Shown one piece after another: positions 54,802-62,156 of a stretch of DNA of 64,000 nt. Origin of the DNA: Paenibacillus sp. Soil522 (GTDB lineage: Bacteria > Bacillota > Bacilli > Paenibacillales > Paenibacillaceae); assembly GCF_001428245.1 (NCBI RefSeq), contig NZ_LMRV01000033.1, positions 167,228 through 231,227 on the forward strand, given 5' to 3'. Within the stretch, counting starts at the first letter, position 1, and the number at the start of each line of letters is the position of its first letter. The notes beneath the pieces are model-generated. The model was not told the DNA's origin. It was given only the letters and a program-made list of their open reading frames with translations, and ran no database searches. The position numbers and the translations under genes were made by a program.

Positions 54802-54909
54802 TTCAAGCCCGTGCTTTCGTTTTTCAGCATGATTATCGTTCCATTAATGCTTTCAGGCTTCTTCTACTACTTGCTGCGTCCGCTCATTTACACGATGGAA
54901 CGCCGGAAG
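54802..54909 (+). pseudogene. Remnant of an AI-2E-family transporter gene
   Basis: In the 380 bases between the siderophore operon and the next gene, one frame encodes FKPVLSFFSMIIVPLMLSGF and then FYYLLRPLIYTMERRK. This reads like the N-terminal membrane helix and YYLLRP segment conserved in AI-2E/YtvI/PerM-type transporters. After this point the frame becomes unlike protein (HNCTYIFKIIYCRVSS) and ends at 55110; no start codon or ribosome-binding site fits. It is best read as a gene fragment of about 36 codons left after deletion or rearrangement. The family assignment is from memory of the motif. Confidence 0.5.
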
Positions 54910-55028
54910 CACAATTGTACGTATATCTTTAAAATCATTTATTGCAGAGTGTCGAGCTGTTTTTTAAGCAGTCACGGGAAAATATCTAACATGCATATAA
55001 CATTTGAGATGCGCATTCGTGCTCCTTC

Positions 55029-55037
55029 TGTTATAAT
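55029..55037 (+). promoter_or_regulatory. Extended -10 promoter of HemD-like copy B
   Basis: TGTTATAAT is an exact extended -10 element, about 48 bases before the start codon. TTGAGA at 55004 is too far for a normal -35 box. No Fur box is visible here. Confidence 0.55.
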
Positions 55038-55084
55038 GACGTCGACTAAGGCAAATTTACCGAAAGTACGGTGGCTGGAAAACT

Positions 55085-55915
55085 ATGAGTACAAACGCTA
55101 TGAAGGATAAACGAATCGTTATTGCCGGATCTCGGAAAACGGATGAGATGAGCTTGATCATAGAAAAAAGGGGCGGAATTCCATTTATCCGCTCGCTTCA
55201 GGGTTTGACGATGTTTGAAGAGGATTTGCTGGAAGAGCCGCTGCGGAGATTCGCAGAGCAGGGCGCGGACTGGATCATTTTGACGACGGGGCTTGGATCT
55301 GAAAGCGTAGTTGGCGCGGCCGACAAGCTCGGAATTGGGCAAGCTGTGCTGGAGCGCATGTCCCAAGCGAAAATTGCGTCAAGAGGCTACAAAACCTCTG
55401 CTTTCCTCAAACGGACGGGTCTTCAGGCGGTTGTCAGCGACGATGATGGAACGATGCAGGGACTGATGGACAACCTTTCTGCCTATAATTTTGAAGGGCA
55501 GCGGGTATGGATACAGCTGCACGGGGAGCCGGCACCTGAGCTGACGCGCTTTCTTGAAAATAAAGGTGCGGTACACGTAGAATCGGTGCTGCCTTACAGA
55601 CATGTTCCGCCGGCAGAAGCTACGCTTGATCTGCTGATGACTGAACTTGTTGAAGGCTCGGTGGACACGGTTTGCTTCACGACTGCGGTGCAGGTGCATT
55701 ATTTGTTCAAGTATGCGATCGGGTCGGGGCGTAAAGAGCAGCTCCTGAATGCTTTCGAGCAGCATGTTGTTGCTGCCGCGGTCGGTAAAGTAACGGCCGA
55801 AGCTTTGAAGGAATACAGAGTGAAGCGGATCATTGTTCCGGAGATAGAGAGAATGGGTGCTTTGATCATTGAGATCTCGCGTTATTACGAGAGTGTCGAA
55901 GGTAATGAAATATAG
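55085..55915 (+). CDS. HemD-like (uroporphyrinogen-III synthase family) protein, copy B
   Basis: This 276-residue protein is a clear paralogue of copy A (46125-46952). They share long identical stretches such as DWIILTTG, KIASRGYKT, RVWIQLHGEPAPEL and VCFTT, and differ mainly near residues 85-100 and 215-235. The two-domain HemD layout is intact. It has its own promoter and terminator, so it is a single-gene unit. It follows the Fur-controlled siderophore operon and an AI-2E transporter remnant. A tetrapyrrole role fits iron biology, but two such genes outside a hem operon suggest at least one is specialised. Confidence 0.78.
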   Translation: MSTNAMKDKRIVIAGSRKTDEMSLIIEKRGGIPFIRSLQGLTMFEEDLLEEPLRRFAEQGADWIILTTGLGSESVVGAADKLGIGQAVLERMSQAKIASRGYKTSAFLKRTGLQAVVSDDDGTMQGLMDNLSAYNFEGQRVWIQLHGEPAPELTRFLENKGAVHVESVLPYRHVPPAEATLDLLMTELVEGSVDTVCFTTAVQVHYLFKYAIGSGRKEQLLNAFEQHVVAAAVGKVTAEALKEYRVKRIIVPEIERMGALIIEISRYYESVEGNEI

Positions 55916-55970
55916 GCCAATGGGCTTTATTTGCAAGGCGAAGGTATATAGATTGGCAGAAGAATGGACG

Positions 55971-56016
55971 AAAAAAGTGATTAAGCGGCATAAGAAGCTG
56001 CTTAATCACTTTTTTT
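55971..56016 (+). terminator. Terminator after HemD-like copy B
   Basis: AAAAAAGTGATTAAGC pairs with GCTTAATCACTTTTTT around a loop of about 13 bases, with a T-run following. Confidence 0.9.
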
Positions 56017-56092
56017 GTTGTCGCCCTCGTTCTGTGCTGCCTTCGATCGGGAGGGTAAAACAAGCAATTAAGCCAAGAGGGGTAAGCCTTAT

Positions 56093-56266
56093 ATGGCATT
56101 CGTTGCAGGCTGGAAGCATATTGATATTAATGAAGAGCGATGCTGCTTTTTATCCGATGCGTTCGGAGGACGATTTTTCTTACTTGGACAATTTCCGCGT
56201 TGTCCCCATACACATACAATAATGGTGTATAGCCTAATCGGTGCTGGAAGGGGAGTAGCGCTGTGA
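56093..56266 (+). CDS. Possible 57-residue protein
   Basis: An ORF of 57 codons begins MAFVAGWKHIDINEERCC, contains FGGRFFLLGQFPRCPHTHT and ends in IGAGRGVAL. AGAGGGG lies about ten bases upstream. It has three cysteines and several histidines, so metal binding is possible. Its TGA overlaps the GTG start of the next tiny gene, the kind of coupling seen in real operons. I do not recognise the family; the composition looks protein-like but the call is tentative. Confidence 0.4.
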   Translation: MAFVAGWKHIDINEERCCFLSDAFGGRFFLLGQFPRCPHTHTIMVYSLIGAGRGVAL

Positions 56267-56349
56267 GTAAGCGGACTTTAATGATTATTTCGCTTGTTAT
56301 TTACGCTTTGCTAGCCATTTTATTTGTGATTTTGTCCATTTTCCACTAA
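56263..56349 (+). CDS. 28-residue single-span membrane peptide
   Basis: A GTG start preceded by GGAAGGGGAG at good spacing opens a 28-codon ORF beginning MSKRTLMIIS and ending in ILSIFH. Apart from the basic SKR start it is one membrane helix. A stem-loop (56363-56409) follows closely. Such tiny membrane peptides are usually missed by gene finders; they may modulate a membrane complex or belong to a toxic-peptide class, but nothing here shows the role. Confidence 0.6.
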   Translation: MSKRTLMIISLVIYALLAILFVILSIFH

Positions 56350-56362
56350 ACACATAACAGAG

Positions 56363-56409
56363 CAGGGGCTGCCTCTTGAGTAGAATCATCTACCGGGGGG
56401 CAGCCCTTG
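56363..56409 (+). terminator. Stem-loop after the 28-residue ORF
   Basis: CAGGGGCTGCC pairs with GGCAGCCCTTG (allowing a G-T pair) around a 25-base loop; T residues follow (TTGTTAGTT). It could also end the AraC-type gene on the minus strand. Confidence 0.65.
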
Positions 56410-56448
56410 TTAGTTGGATTCGATTGGGGCATTGTTATTGTTTATCGG

Positions 56449-57327
56449 CTATTGGCTGAGCTTCTCCTGGCTCTTTATTTTTCGGTAATCCTTCGGCACG
56501 ACGCCCTTCGTCTCACGGAAAATACGGGAAAACGTTTTGTAGGAGCCATATCCGACCTCAAGCGCAATTTCGGCGACACTCATTTCCGTTGAGACGAGCA
56601 GGCTGCAGGCGTGCCGCAAGCGCAAATCATGCAGGAAATGAACGAAGGTCTGTCCGGTCGTCTGCTTAATGACCTCGCTTATTCGCGATACGCTCATCGT
56701 AAAGCGGCTTGCAAGGTCGGAAAGCGCAAGCTCATCCTGATAATGGCGATGAATATAATGGATGATCGGCCATACGGAGGCATTCGACTTGGATCCGAGC
56801 GTCGATACGACAGCGGAAGGCGCGGCCTTCCGGCGGTACCGGTCGAAGCAGGCTAATATTTCCTTCAATCTAACCTGGAGCATTGTGCGGCGCCACAGCT
56901 CCTGCCCCTTATACTCGTTATACATATCTTCTATTAAATGCTTCATGCGTACGTTGTCCGTGTCGCTCAGCTGAACGAAGGACGGCATCGCGTTCTGAGC
57001 GATTAAGTCCATTAAGCCGCCCTCTTGACCCGGCTCCATCAACAAATCCATGCTGAACATGCAATTATATAGAACTAGGGTACTGCCCGGTTCCGTAAAA
57101 AGCTCATGGACCTGATAGGGCAGCACGAACGTAAACGTGCCTGGCAGCATTTGATGCTTGGCATCATTGATCGATTCGGAGCCTCTTCCATCTACCACAT
57201 ATGAAAACTCCAAAAAGTCGTGACGATGCGGACGGAAGCCTTGGTAAAGACGGTTCAGGCTAATATGGAGGGGAGAGGATGTGTTCATATTTGGATACGT
57301 TTTCAAGTAGTCGGGTATATAAGTCAT
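56449..57327 (-). CDS. AraC-family regulator with cupin sensor domain
   Basis: This 292-residue regulator has an N-terminal cupin (RPHRHDFLEFSYVVDGRGS near residue 32, MLPGTFTFVLPYQVHEL) that should bind a sugar, and a C-terminal AraC/XylS domain from about residue 190 (LASRFTMSVSRISEVIKQTT, LEVGYGSYKTFSRIFRETKG). It is divergent from the dehydrogenase-isomerase pair, with palindromes between, and probably controls that pair. GGAGGA lies 13 bases from the ATG. Confidence 0.9.
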   Translation of the reverse strand: MTYIPDYLKTYPNMNTSSPLHISLNRLYQGFRPHRHDFLEFSYVVDGRGSESINDAKHQMLPGTFTFVLPYQVHELFTEPGSTLVLYNCMFSMDLLMEPGQEGGLMDLIAQNAMPSFVQLSDTDNVRMKHLIEDMYNEYKGQELWRRTMLQVRLKEILACFDRYRRKAAPSAVVSTLGSKSNASVWPIIHYIHRHYQDELALSDLASRFTMSVSRISEVIKQTTGQTFVHFLHDLRLRHACSLLVSTEMSVAEIALEVGYGSYKTFSRIFRETKGVVPKDYRKIKSQEKLSQ

Positions 57328-57420
57328 GAAATAATGGATTCCTCCGAAAAACTGAGACTTTTATCGAAAAACAAGCACGATTTCTCATCCCGTTTATTTT
57401 AACATAAATAACGGAAGCAA

Positions 57421-57434
57421 GCGTTAGCTAACGC
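57421..57434. promoter_or_regulatory. Palindromic operator candidate upstream of dehydrogenase gene
   Basis: GCGTTAGCTAACGC is a perfect 14-base palindrome, flanked by a GCAAGC/GCTTGC repeat (57417-57444), with AAGCAA/TTGCTT following. It lies between divergent genes, 52 bases before the dehydrogenase start. Confidence 0.5.
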
Positions 57435-57485
57435 GGATGCTTGCAAAGCAATTTTGCTTCACCAAACTTATCGGGAGGTTTTCCA

Positions 57486-58565
57486 ATGTCCATTGAAAAT
57501 AAAATTAGAATAGGCATTATCGGTGCGGGCAATATCGGAAAAGTTCATGCTGGCGAGTTTTCCAAGCTAGGCGACGAGTGCGTCATTACGGCTATTACCG
57601 ATGCGTATTTGCCGCTTGCCGTAGAGAGAGCGAAGCAATACGGGATCGCAAGCGTTGCAAATTCGCCGGAAGAGCTGATTCAGCGCTCAGACGTGGACGC
57701 CGTTATTATAGGGGTTCCTAACCAATTCCATGCACCGCTTGCGGTACAGGCTTTAGCTGCCGGCAAGCATGTGCTGCTCGAGAAGCCGATGGGCATTAAC
57801 GGCGAAGCGGCTCGTCAAATTATGAAGGCGAGCCAGGCTTCCGACCGCATAGTGATGGTTGGTCATCAGATGCGCTGGGAATCGGTGCCGATGCAAATTA
57901 AAGAGCAAATCGATCGCGGGGAGCTTGGCAAAATATATACGGCAAAAACCGGCTGGTTCCGCCGCAAAGGCATCCCAGGCTGGGGCACTTGGTTTACTCA
58001 AATGGATCAGTCGGGCGGCGGCCCGCTTATCGATATCGGCGTTCATATGCTTGACCTTGCGCTGTACTTGATGGGCAATCCGAAGCCGGTATCCGTATAT
58101 GGCGCAACCTATGCGGAGTTTGGTCCAAGCCGTAAAGGGATCGGAACTTGGGGCAAGCCGAATTGGAACGGCACTTACGATGTAGAGGATTTGGCAACCG
58201 CCTTGATCAAAATGGAAGACGGAAGCACGCTTTCGCTTGAAGTAAGCTGGGCTGTGCACATGGATACGGACAATACGCCGTTCATTCATTTGATGGGTTC
58301 GGAAGGCGGCGCAAGCTACCGTGGTGCTGAGGGAAAGCTGCTTACGGAGAAATTCGATCGTCCGATTGAAACGGTTCTGCGCAAAGCCGATAACGATGAG
58401 GGTGAACGCGCCCGACTGAGCCGTCACTTCCTGGAATGTATCCGCGAAGGCAAGCAGCCGATTACTTCTGCGCTTACCGGCTTGACCAACAATCTTGTTT
58501 TGGATGCTATTTATGAATCATCCCGTACGGGCAGTGAAGTGAAGCTGGATTGGAATTTAAACTAA
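57486..58565 (+). CDS. Gfo/Idh/MocA-family NAD(P)-dependent sugar dehydrogenase
   Basis: This 359-residue enzyme oxidises or reduces a sugar or cyclitol. The N-terminal Rossmann fold has GIIGAGNIGKVHAGEF, and EKPMGIN near residue 100 is the conserved catalytic-lysine motif. GPLIDIGVHMLDLALYLMG near residue 178 contains the conserved Asp and His of the substrate site. The ATG at 57486 is preceded by GGGAGG; an earlier frame start at 57441 has none. It forms a two-gene unit with the next isomerase, a pairing seen in inositol, rhamnose and glucoside-oxidation pathways. Confidence 0.92.
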   Translation: MSIENKIRIGIIGAGNIGKVHAGEFSKLGDECVITAITDAYLPLAVERAKQYGIASVANSPEELIQRSDVDAVIIGVPNQFHAPLAVQALAAGKHVLLEKPMGINGEAARQIMKASQASDRIVMVGHQMRWESVPMQIKEQIDRGELGKIYTAKTGWFRRKGIPGWGTWFTQMDQSGGGPLIDIGVHMLDLALYLMGNPKPVSVYGATYAEFGPSRKGIGTWGKPNWNGTYDVEDLATALIKMEDGSTLSLEVSWAVHMDTDNTPFIHLMGSEGGASYRGAEGKLLTEKFDRPIETVLRKADNDEGERARLSRHFLECIREGKQPITSALTGLTNNLVLDAIYESSRTGSEVKLDWNLN

Positions 58566-58592
58566 CGTGGTGACGAAGAAGGAGGCAACAGC

Positions 58593-59429
58593 ATGCTGAG
58601 AGGATTAACCGGCGCAGGGCTTGGCCGCATTGAAAGCGATGAGCGTTTCATCGAGCTCGCTGGCGAATATGGTTTTCAAGCTGTAGATTTGGATGCCGGT
58701 TCGCTGATTAACCGTCATGGCGTCCAAAAAGCACGTGAGCTGCTTGCAAAGAACGGCGTGGTGATCGGCTCGATCGGTCTTCCGGTAGAATGGAGAACGA
58801 CGGAAGAGGCGTTTCTTGAAGGACTGGAGAAATTAGCGGGAGCCGCTGCAGCTGCAGCGGAGCTTGGCTGTATGAGCTGCTGCACGTATATTTTGCCTTC
58901 CACGGATTTGAAGGCAGCCCGCTTTATGGCACTGGCAACGCGCAGATTACGTACCTGCGCGCAAATTCTTGGCGCTTACGGCATTCGTCTCGGACTCGAA
59001 TTCGTTGGTCCCCACCATTTGCGCACGCGCTGGGCGAATCCGTTTATTTGGACGCTCGAAGAGACGCTGGAATGGTTCGATGCGATCGGCGAGAGTAACG
59101 TAGGGCTGTTGTTCGATTCGTATCATTGGTACACGAACGGTTTGACTATTGCCGATATAGAAGCGCTTCGCGCTGATCAGATCGTGCATGTGCATATTAA
59201 TGACGCGCCTGACGTACCTGTGGAGGAAGCGCTTGATAACGGCCGCATTTATCCGGGCGAAGGCGTGATTGATTTGGTGGGCTTCCTTAAGGCGCTCGAT
59301 AGAATCGGTTACAAGGGAGCTGTATCTCAGGAAATTTTAACGGCAGAGGCTCCATTGCAATCGCCGGAAGAGCTTGTTCTGCGTTCCAAGGCTGGCTTTG
59401 ACAAAGTGTTTGGTGAAGCAGGACTTTAA
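58593..59429 (+). CDS. Sugar phosphate isomerase/epimerase family protein (TIM barrel)
   Basis: This 278-residue protein has the AP_endonuc_2/xylose-isomerase-like TIM barrel. Metal-binding and substrate-site segments are GLEFVGPHHLR near residue 132, LFDSYHWYTNG near residue 175, VHVHINDAPD near residue 205 and GYKGAVSQEI near residue 245. GAAGGAGG precedes the ATG. It follows the dehydrogenase by 27 bases; together they probably convert a sugar released by the neighbouring glycosidases. Substrate unknown. Confidence 0.9.
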   Translation: MLRGLTGAGLGRIESDERFIELAGEYGFQAVDLDAGSLINRHGVQKARELLAKNGVVIGSIGLPVEWRTTEEAFLEGLEKLAGAAAAAAELGCMSCCTYILPSTDLKAARFMALATRRLRTCAQILGAYGIRLGLEFVGPHHLRTRWANPFIWTLEETLEWFDAIGESNVGLLFDSYHWYTNGLTIADIEALRADQIVHVHINDAPDVPVEEALDNGRIYPGEGVIDLVGFLKALDRIGYKGAVSQEILTAEAPLQSPEELVLRSKAGFDKVFGEAGL

Positions 59430-59468
59430 ATAGTAGTCTCATTTTTACGAGGCAAGGACAGAAATACG

Positions 59469-59510
59469 AAAATGGTTGAGTGCCGTAAGAGCCTACTCAA
59501 CCATTTTTTT
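59469..59510 (+). terminator. Terminator after dehydrogenase-isomerase unit
   Basis: AAAATGGTTGAGT and ACTCAACCATTTT form a 13-base stem with a 13-base loop and a run of T. Confidence 0.9.
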
Positions 59511-59765
59511 ATTTACTCCTTAGCTGCTTTCCTTCGTTTCCTTGCACAGAAAGTTTATTTTCTCTATTTTCCTCACACCTCCGACACAGCTGATGATAAG
59601 CCTCTTTAAAAATATAAAAAACAACGATTACGACGAGCAAGCGCTAATTTTCATATGAATTTACATGAAATCTGATGGGTACTGTTCTAGAAGACTATTC
59701 CGTTATGATGGATAATAAATGTTTTATCGATGATATGACGAGAGCGATAACAGGAGACCGACAAT
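59511..59765 (+). other. Upstream region of the GH95 gene
   Basis: About 255 bases without a gene. TTTCAT (59650 region) and ATGAAA form a near palindrome around TTCATATGAA, a possible activator site. AGGAG lies upstream of the GH95 ATG. I see no confident promoter boxes. Confidence 0.4.
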
Positions 59766-62156
59766 ATGGCAAACAGGGAAGAGCAGATACATCCGTTGAA
59801 CCTTTGGTATAAGCAGCCGGCTTCAAGATGGGAAGAAGCGCTGCCGCTTGGCAATGGCCGATTGGGCGGCATGGTATTCGGCGGCGTTGATAAAGAACGT
59901 TTTCAATTAAATGAAGATACGCTGTGGTCAGGCTTTCCGCGCGATACGAACAATTACGAGGCTTTACGCTATTTAAAGCAGGCTCAGGAATTGATCGCGC
60001 AGAAGCGCTTCGTAGAGGCGGAAAAGCTGGTCGAGGCGAAAATGCTGGGAACAAATACGGAATCGTATCAGCCGATGGGCGATTTGTATATTGAGCAGCA
60101 TTTTGAGCAGAACAAAAGCCGCCCGAAACACTATATCCGCAAGCTTGATATCGATGCGGGCATTGCCGCTACCCGCTTTCAATCCGGCGAAACGAGCTAT
60201 TACCGCGAGACATTTGTAAGCGCAGTCGATCAAGTGCTTTGCACGAGATATGCAGCGGATGGAGACGGACTGCTGGAGCTTACGGCTTCGCTGCAAGCGT
60301 CGTTGCAGTATGGGATTGCGCATGACGGAAGCGCGGCAATCGTGCTGCACGGACGCTGTCCGAGCCATGTCGCGGACAATTATATGGGCGATCATCCGAA
60401 AGCCGTGCAGTACGAGGACAACCGCGGCATTACGTTTCAGATAAAGCTGCAGGTAATCGCAGAGGGAGGAGAAGTTTCAGTAAGCGGCGATCAGCAATTA
60501 ACGATTCGCGGCGCTCGCTCGGCAACTTTCCTGTTAAGCGCGGCGGCAAGCTTCGAGAGATTTAACCGCCAGCCGGCGAAGAGCGGTGACGAGCTTCGCA
60601 AGCAGAACAATCGTGTGCTGGAAGGCGCTCTATCGCATAGTTATGAACAGCTCCGTGAGCGCCACATTCAGGATCACCGACAACTATTTCGGCGTGTGCA
60701 GATTGAATTGGGTCAGACGCCTAATGCCCTATTGCCGACGGACGAGCGGCTCGAAGCATATAAGAGAGGCGAGCAGGACCCGCAGCTGGAAGCCTTGTAT
60801 TTCCAGTATGGCCGGTATCTGCTTATGGCAAGCTCGCGTCCCGGAACCCAGCCGGCTAACCTGCAGGGGATATGGAATGACCGGGTGCAGCCGCCTTGGA
60901 ACAGCGATTATACGACGAATATCAATACGCAAATGAACTATTGGCCGGCAGAGCTTGCCAATTTGAGCGAATGCCACGAGCCGCTTCTCCGGCTGATTGA
61001 GGAGCTTAGCGAGTCAGGCGCGCGTACGGCTGCTATTCATTACAACAGCGCAGGGTGGGTAGCGCATCACAACGTCGACTTATGGCGGACGTCAACTCCA
61101 ACTGCCGGTCATCCAAGCTGGGCATTCTGGCCGCTTGGCGGCGTATGGCTGACGCAGCATTTGTGGGAGCATTATTTATATCATCCGAACGAAGCCTTTT
61201 TGCGGGAGAAAGCTTATCCCCTGATGAAGGGCGCTGCATTATTTTGCTTGGACTTTCTGCAGGAAAACGGGAATGGGCTGCTCATGACGTCGCCTTCTAC
61301 CTCGCCGGAAAATAAGTTTCTGACCGCTCACGGAGAAACGAGCAGCGTGGCAGAATCGTCTGCCATGGACATCACGTTAATCGGCGAGCTGTTTGAGCAT
61401 TGTTTGACCGCGGCGAGCTTGCTGAAGCTCGATGAGCCATTTATCGAACGGTTAGAAGCGGCGAAGCGCAAGCTTCCGCCGCTGCAAATCGCGCCAAACG
61501 GTTTACTGCAGGAATGGCATGAGCATTTTGCGGAGCATGAGCCAGGCCATCGCCATGTATCGCATTTATACGGCTTATATCCGGGCACGACTATTAATCA
61601 GGAAGCAACGCCTGAGCTGGTTGAAGCGGGACGGCTGTCGCTTGAAAGCCGCATAAAAAACGGCGGCGGCCATACGGGCTGGAGCTGCGCGTGGCTAATA
61701 AACCTTTACGCGCGGCTGCGGGATTCAGAGTCCTCTTATCGTTTTATTCATACGCTGCTCGCACGCTCGACGCATCCGAATTTGTTCGATGATCATCCGC
61801 CGTTTCAAATCGACGGAAACTTTGGAGGAACGGCGGGCATAGGCGAGATGCTGCTGCAAAGTCATTTGAACGGCATTGAGCTTCTGCCGGCGCTGCCGGC
61901 CGCTTGGCCGAGCGGCTACGTGAAGGGCCTGAAGGCAAGAGGCGGCTTCGTTGTCGATATCGAGTGGGCAGACGGCAAGCTGACTTCGGGACGCATTCAT
62001 TCTACGCATGGAAGGGATTGCAGACTGCGTTCCAAGAGCGCGATCACGGTCCATGCTTCGGACGGCACAACGATTGATGCATCGGGGCCATTTGCAACGA
62101 GCAAGAACGGCTGGTACAACATTTTACCGTCAACCAAAGAAGGGGAGAAACCATAA
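59766..62156 (+). CDS. Alpha-L-fucosidase, GH95 (intracellular)
   Basis: This 796-residue enzyme removes alpha-1,2-linked fucose or a related sugar such as L-galactose. The N-terminal beta-sandwich starts with [20 protein letters not shown] and DTLWSGFP; the (alpha/alpha)6 barrel contains [20 protein letters not shown] with the family's catalytic asparagines, LLQEWHEHF with the general acid Glu, and [17 protein letters not shown] with the conserved Asp. Motif roles are assigned by analogy to the Bifidobacterium AfcA enzyme. There is no signal peptide, so it acts on imported oligosaccharides. TAATG overlap couples it to the GH3 gene. Confidence 0.92.
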   Translation: MANREEQIHPLNLWYKQPASRWEEALPLGNGRLGGMVFGGVDKERFQLNEDTLWSGFPRDTNNYEALRYLKQAQELIAQKRFVEAEKLVEAKMLGTNTESYQPMGDLYIEQHFEQNKSRPKHYIRKLDIDAGIAATRFQSGETSYYRETFVSAVDQVLCTRYAADGDGLLELTASLQASLQYGIAHDGSAAIVLHGRCPSHVADNYMGDHPKAVQYEDNRGITFQIKLQVIAEGGEVSVSGDQQLTIRGARSATFLLSAAASFERFNRQPAKSGDELRKQNNRVLEGALSHSYEQLRERHIQDHRQLFRRVQIELGQTPNALLPTDERLEAYKRGEQDPQLEALYFQYGRYLLMASSRPGTQPANLQGIWNDRVQPPWNSDYTTNINTQMNYWPAELANLSECHEPLLRLIEELSESGARTAAIHYNSAGWVAHHNVDLWRTSTPTAGHPSWAFWPLGGVWLTQHLWEHYLYHPNEAFLREKAYPLMKGAALFCLDFLQENGNGLLMTSPSTSPENKFLTAHGETSSVAESSAMDITLIGELFEHCLTAASLLKLDEPFIERLEAAKRKLPPLQIAPNGLLQEWHEHFAEHEPGHRHVSHLYGLYPGTTINQEATPELVEAGRLSLESRIKNGGGHTGWSCAWLINLYARLRDSESSYRFIHTLLARSTHPNLFDDHPPFQIDGNFGGTAGIGEMLLQSHLNGIELLPALPAAWPSGYVKGLKARGGFVVDIEWADGKLTSGRIHSTHGRDCRLRSKSAITVHASDGTTIDASGPFATSKNGWYNILPSTKEGEKP

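Noticed and set aside
54727..55110. 127-codon ORF as an intact gene
   Set aside because: It begins inside a terminator, lacks a start site, overlaps the next gene and only about 36 codons look like protein; recorded as a gene remnant instead.
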